Source: Butyricimonas synergistica DSM 23225 (lineage in GTDB: Bacteria; Bacteroidota; Bacteroidia; Bacteroidales; Marinifilaceae). From it: 64,000 bases of DNA. This document shows positions 61,219 through 64,000 of this stretch, piece by piece. The notes under the pieces were generated by a model. It had not been told where the DNA came from. It was given only the letters and a program-made list of their open reading frames with translations, and did no database searches. A program made the position numbers and the translations under genes. Location of the stretch: positions 361,569 through 425,568 of the forward strand of contig NZ_KB903367.1 of NCBI RefSeq assembly GCF_000379665.1, given 5' to 3'. Numbering within the stretch: the first letter of the stretch is position 1; each line of letters starts with the position of its first letter.

Positions 61219-61572
61219 TTATTTGGCTAAATCGTCGAAATCGATATCATCTAATTCATTCACTCCAACTTCTTCCTGAACAGCCATTGTTTCTCCGTTC
61301 AGTGCCGCTTTAATATAGGCGACGGCTTCATCCAACCCTTCTGCGAATTTATCAAAGTCTTCCTTGTATAAAAAGATTTTGTGCTTTTCGTAATTTTGCG
61401 AACCGTCTTTGTCAAATTTTTTCTTGCTTTCGGTAATCGTCAGATAGTAGTCATTATTACGGGTAGCTTTCACGTCAAAAAAATAAGTCCTTTTTCCTGC
61501 TCTCACCGGTTTTGAATAGATCTCGTCCCGATCATTCATTTCCATACCTTCATTCTTTTCGTAACCTTCCAT
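61219..61572 (-). CDS. PUR-family DNA/RNA-binding protein (DUF3276), copy 2
   Basis: A 117-residue paralogue of the gene at 33807. The core (RAGKRTYFFDVKATRNN, YYLTITESKKKFD and HKIFLYKEDFDKFAEGLDE) is almost identical to copy 1. It differs by a two-residue insertion (EM) in the N-terminus and an acidic C-terminal tail, EELGVNE-like with DDIDFDDL, that copy 1 lacks. Acidic tails in nucleic-acid-binding proteins often modulate binding or contact partners such as RNA polymerase. Inferred: the two copies may form mixed dimers. Confidence 0.85.
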   Translation of the reverse strand: MEGYEKNEGMEMNDRDEIYSKPVRAGKRTYFFDVKATRNNDYYLTITESKKKFDKDGSQNYEKHKIFLYKEDFDKFAEGLDEAVAYIKAALNGETMAVQEEVGVNELDDIDFDDLAK

Positions 61573-61605
61573 GTTAAATTAAAATTTTAATTAGACTTTG
61601 CGTTT

Positions 61606-61613
61606 CAAAAGTA
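61606..61613 (-). promoter_or_regulatory. -7 element of PUR copy 2
   Basis: On the minus strand TACTTTTG fits TAnnTTTG; it ends 34 nt before the start codon. No -33 element at the usual distance. Confidence 0.5.
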
Positions 61614-61807
61614 GAAAAAATAAACTAACAACATCGTTTTTTGTAACTTTTTTTTGCCTCTGTCTATCAATATCTTACTTGATTGAAAACGTTTGAAATG
61701 AACAATTATGACCCTTCCGTTTTGTAACGTGTTGATTGCTAGTGTGTATAATGCCTTTGCACGGCAATGATATCGCTTCGGCAACATGGGGATGAAGATG
61801 AAAATTA

Positions 61808-61837
61808 TTGTACGGAAAGAATAAAAGCGTATCTTTG
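61808..61837 (+). promoter_or_regulatory. trpS promoter
   Basis: TTG (61808-61810), 19-nt spacer, TATCTTTG (61830-61837). The leader is about 25 nt, with no room for a T-box or attenuator. Confidence 0.75.
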
Positions 61838-61868
61838 TATTGTATAATTTGTAAACATCAAATAAACA

Positions 61869-62852
61869 ATGGAAACAGTAGTAAGTGGAATCAGACCCAC
61901 GGGTAATTTGCATCTGGGGAACTATTTTGGAGCAGTGAAGAATTTTCTGAAAATGCAGGACGAGTATAAATGTTTCTTTTTTATTGCAGATTGGCACTCG
62001 CTGACGACACATCCACACCCGGGCAACGTGGTGGATAACGTGCGAAAGATATTGGCGGAATACTTGGCTTGTGGGTTGGATCCGGAGAAGGCGACTATTT
62101 ACGTGCAAAGTGATATAAAAGAAATTCTGGAATTATACCTTTTTTTAAATATGAATGCTTATCTCGGGGAGTTGGAACGTACTACAACTTTCAAGGAAAA
62201 AGCACGCAAACAGCCGGATAACGTGAATGCCGGGTTGTTAACTTACCCCACATTGATGGCGGCGGATATTATTATACACAAAGCGCACAAAGTGCCGGTA
62301 GGGAAAGATCAGGAGCAGAATATGGAGATGGCAAGGAAATTTGCCCGCAGATTTAATACGATATACGGTTACGAGTTATTCCCAGAACCGGCTTCGTTCT
62401 CGTACACGGGCGAAGGAGTAAAAATTCCGGGACTGGACGGTTCGGGTAAGATGGGAAAATCAGAGGGAAACGCTATTTATCTCATCGATGATGCAGCCAC
62501 GATTCGGAAAAAAGTCATGAAGGCTGTTACTGATAGCGGACCGACAGAACCGAATAGTGAGAAACCTGAGGTGATCCGTAATTTGTTCACCTTGTTGGAT
62601 GTTGTGTCCACAAAAGAGGTATATGACTATTACGACGAGAAATATAATAATTGCGAAATCCGTTACGGGGATTTGAAGAAACAATTGGCAGAAGATATCA
62701 CGAATTTCTGTGCTCCTATCCGGGAACGGATACTAGAATACGCTGCCAACGTGGATTATCTAGATAAAGTTGCCGCCGCTGGAGCAGAGAAAGCCCGCGC
62801 CAGTGCTTCCGCAACCATGAAGGAAGTACGTAAACTTATCGGTTTCCGTTAA
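61869..62852 (+). CDS. trpS: Tryptophanyl-tRNA synthetase
   Basis: A 327-residue class I synthetase. The HIGH-type motif is in RPTGNLHLGNYFGA, the Trp-binding region follows with ADWHSLTT and PVGKDQEQNMEMARKFA, and the KMSKS-type motif is KMGKSEGN. The length fits bacterial TrpRS. It charges tRNA-Trp with tryptophan. ruvA lies 69 nt downstream across a tandem repeat and may be co-transcribed. Confidence 0.95.
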   Translation: METVVSGIRPTGNLHLGNYFGAVKNFLKMQDEYKCFFFIADWHSLTTHPHPGNVVDNVRKILAEYLACGLDPEKATIYVQSDIKEILELYLFLNMNAYLGELERTTTFKEKARKQPDNVNAGLLTYPTLMAADIIIHKAHKVPVGKDQEQNMEMARKFARRFNTIYGYELFPEPASFSYTGEGVKIPGLDGSGKMGKSEGNAIYLIDDAATIRKKVMKAVTDSGPTEPNSEKPEVIRNLFTLLDVVSTKEVYDYYDEKYNNCEIRYGDLKKQLAEDITNFCAPIRERILEYAANVDYLDKVAAAGAEKARASASATMKEVRKLIGFR

Positions 62853-62889
62853 TAGTATAAACAAAATTGGAAATTGAAGTGCCGGGGCA

Positions 62890-62917
62890 TTTTCAATTTT
62901 CAATTTTCAATTTTCAA
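62890..62917. repeat. Tandem repeat (TTTTCAA)4 between trpS and ruvA
   Basis: Four perfect 7-bp units TTTTCAA run from 62890 to 62917, directly before the ruvA start codon region. Related sequence occurs at 22571-22629. Unit number may vary between strains. Confidence 0.7.
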
Positions 62918-62921
62918 TTGT

Positions 62922-63503
62922 ATGTATGAATATATAAAAGGAACTTTGGTTGAAGCAACACCGGCTTGTGCCATCGTGGATTGCGGGGGAATCGGGTATT
63001 CCATTCATATCTCGGTGAACACGTATTCCAAGATCGCCACACAAACGGAAGTGATGCTTTATATCCACCAGATTGTACGTGAAGACGCTCATTTATTGTA
63101 CGGATTCTTTTCGAAAGAAGAGAGAACCTTGTTCCGAGCATTGATTTCCGTATCCGGAATTGGGGCGAACACGGCAAACGTTATGCTTAGTTCCATGACA
63201 GTAGAGGAAATAACCGGGGCAATCCTCACGGAAAACGTGAACGCGATAAAAAGTGTCAAAGGGATCGGAGTTAAAACAGCCCAACGCGTGATTATAGAAT
63301 TGAAAGATAAGATAGGAAAGGAAGGGGTAGCTATCGAGAGTATTAATTTGCCTTCGGGAGCGGTGAGGGAGGAAGCGCAGGCTGCATTGGTGATGTTAGG
63401 CTTTGCTCGGGTTCAAGTTGTTAAAACTTTGGATAAGATATTGGCGAGCAATCGGATTGATTCCGTGGAAGAGTTAATAAAATTGGCACTCAAGCATTTG
63501 TAG
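62922..63503 (+). CDS. ruvA: Holliday junction DNA helicase subunit RuvA
   Basis: A 193-residue RuvA, the normal length. The OB-fold domain (about 1-65) starts MYEYIKGTLVEATP and contains IVDCGGIGYSIHIS. Two helix-hairpin-helix motifs follow: LISVSGIGANTANVML and IKSVKGIGVKTAQRVIIELKDK. The C-terminal RuvB-contact domain ends VEELIKLALKHL. ATG 62922 gives the standard start; the preceding 16 residues would be translation of the tandem repeat. It binds four-way junctions and recruits RuvB. Confidence 0.93.
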   Translation: MYEYIKGTLVEATPACAIVDCGGIGYSIHISVNTYSKIATQTEVMLYIHQIVREDAHLLYGFFSKEERTLFRALISVSGIGANTANVMLSSMTVEEITGAILTENVNAIKSVKGIGVKTAQRVIIELKDKIGKEGVAIESINLPSGAVREEAQAALVMLGFARVQVVKTLDKILASNRIDSVEELIKLALKHL

Positions 63504-63888
63504 AAGGTTAAGATGTTGGTTATATATAGAATAGGGCGGGAAGATTTTCTCGTCCTATTTGTTTTATCGGTAAGGTCCCGTTGAAGACGGGGAGTAGTTC
63601 CGGTGTAGTTAGGGAACAAATTCCTTTCAAACTCCTTTTAAAGTCCTTTCAAAGACCTTCGGGAAAGTTTTTGAAAAGAGTTTGCAAGGAAAGAGAAAGG
63701 AGAGAAACCGGTTACTCGTTGGTAACATGGTATGATTATTTACCGTGATTGCCTGGAAAAAGCGTTGCCTGCACGATAAAATCGCGCTTGTCGCGTGGTG
63801 TAGGGCCGTTTGGAACCCGCTCTAGTGATTTTTCAACGCTTTGATATCTATGGTATTGTAAAAAAAATCAAAAAAAGTTCTTGAAATA
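63504..63888. other. Intergenic region after ruvA with an inverted repeat
   Basis: About 385 bases without a gene. CCTTTCAAACTCCTTTT (63623-63639) is an inverted copy of GAAAAGAGTTTGCAAGG (63673-63689) with 2 mismatches, and CCTTTCAAAGT-like units repeat three times at 63623-63655. It could form a structured RNA or be a decayed mobile element; no transposase or terminal direct repeat is evident. Confidence 0.5.
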
Positions 63889-63921
63889 TTTGGAAAATGG
63901 AAATCAATTGCCTTATCTTTG
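63889..63921 (+). promoter_or_regulatory. Strong promoter leaving the window, possibly for an rRNA operon
   Basis: TTTG (63889-63892), 21-nt spacer, TATCTTTG (63914-63921), both exact consensus elements. The 80 bases that follow are purine-rich and end with a short hairpin AGGTTTC-GG-GAAACCT. No ORF begins before the end of the window, so the product is RNA or starts beyond it. A stable-RNA operon is likely but not shown. Confidence 0.6.
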
Positions 63922-64000
63922 CACCCGCTTTCGAGAGAGAGGGCAAGCGACGAGAGAAGCTTAAACGAGATACTGGACAGATAGGTTTCGGGAAACCTCG

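Noticed and set aside
63623..63689. CRISPR-like short repeats
   Set aside because: The three CCTTTCAAA-type units are contiguous, degenerate and have no spacers or cas genes.

Overview
The window is a piece of a Bacteroidales chromosome, most like the Odoribacteraceae (Butyricimonas/Odoribacter type). The evidence is many promoters of the Bacteroidetes TTTG-N19-21-TAnnTTTG type, Bacteroidetes-restricted families (DUF4270, DUF3276/PUR, small membrane and lipoprotein families), a three-gene succinate dehydrogenase/fumarate reductase operon and an electron-transfer-flavoprotein/acyl-CoA dehydrogenase cluster. The genus is an inference. Most of the window is core chromosome.

Layout. 0-1.3 kb: an HU-family gene faces away from a Mpi-like serine DNA invertase; between them is a pair of 22-nt inverted repeats flanking about 146 bp that carries a promoter, which looks like an invertible switch. 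1.3-13.5 kb: pruA, ABC-F ATPase, rlmB, lptD, a SPOR-tailed amidase, an MCE/MlaD protein, dnaA and an IMPACT-family protein. 13.8-18.7 kb: tRNA-Lys, then rtcB, three tandem Y-RNA-like noncoding RNAs and ro60/rsr on the minus strand, with a divergent WYL regulator. 18.9-28.3 kb: ispF, a BACON-type lipoprotein, a secreted PepC-like peptidase, lpdA, etfB-etfA and an acyl-CoA dehydrogenase. 28.5-33.3 kb: an envelope cluster holding the two halves of a YjbH-type barrel in separate genes plus a lipoprotein and an OmpA protein. 33.3-44.8 kb: small membrane protein, PUR protein, rarA-kdsA, tpx, manA, a lipoprotein, an alpha/beta hydrolase, an ECF sigma/membrane protein pair and sdhCAB. 45-53.2 kb: GH3/beta-lactamase fusion, TlpA-type lipoprotein, outer-membrane barrel, DUF4270 lipoprotein and kelch lipoprotein. 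53.5-64 kb: TPR protein, rRNA m5C methyltransferase, murB, acyl-ACP thioesterase, tRNA-Leu, APH-type kinase, pyrE, SRPBCC protein, second PUR protein, trpS, ruvA and a strong promoter running off the end.

The most exciting region is 15464-17622. Between rsr and rtcB I find three RNAs in tandem (154, 94 and 141 nt). Each is closed by an 8-bp stem, a fixed-length internal loop (UGYCGUA opposite a 9-nt GYYYRUYRC) and a second 8-9 bp stem. The stems differ in sequence but keep pairing. Each encloses a tRNA-type T arm. The longest also contains a full acceptor stem and D arm in permuted order, so that the protein-binding stem sits where an anticodon stem would be. This is the architecture known for tRNA-mimic bacterial Y RNAs of the YrlA type, here as a triple array linked to an RNA ligase and a WYL-type regulator rather than the RtcR/sigma54 system. 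The second candidate system is the apparently self-switching invertase promoter at 455-626.
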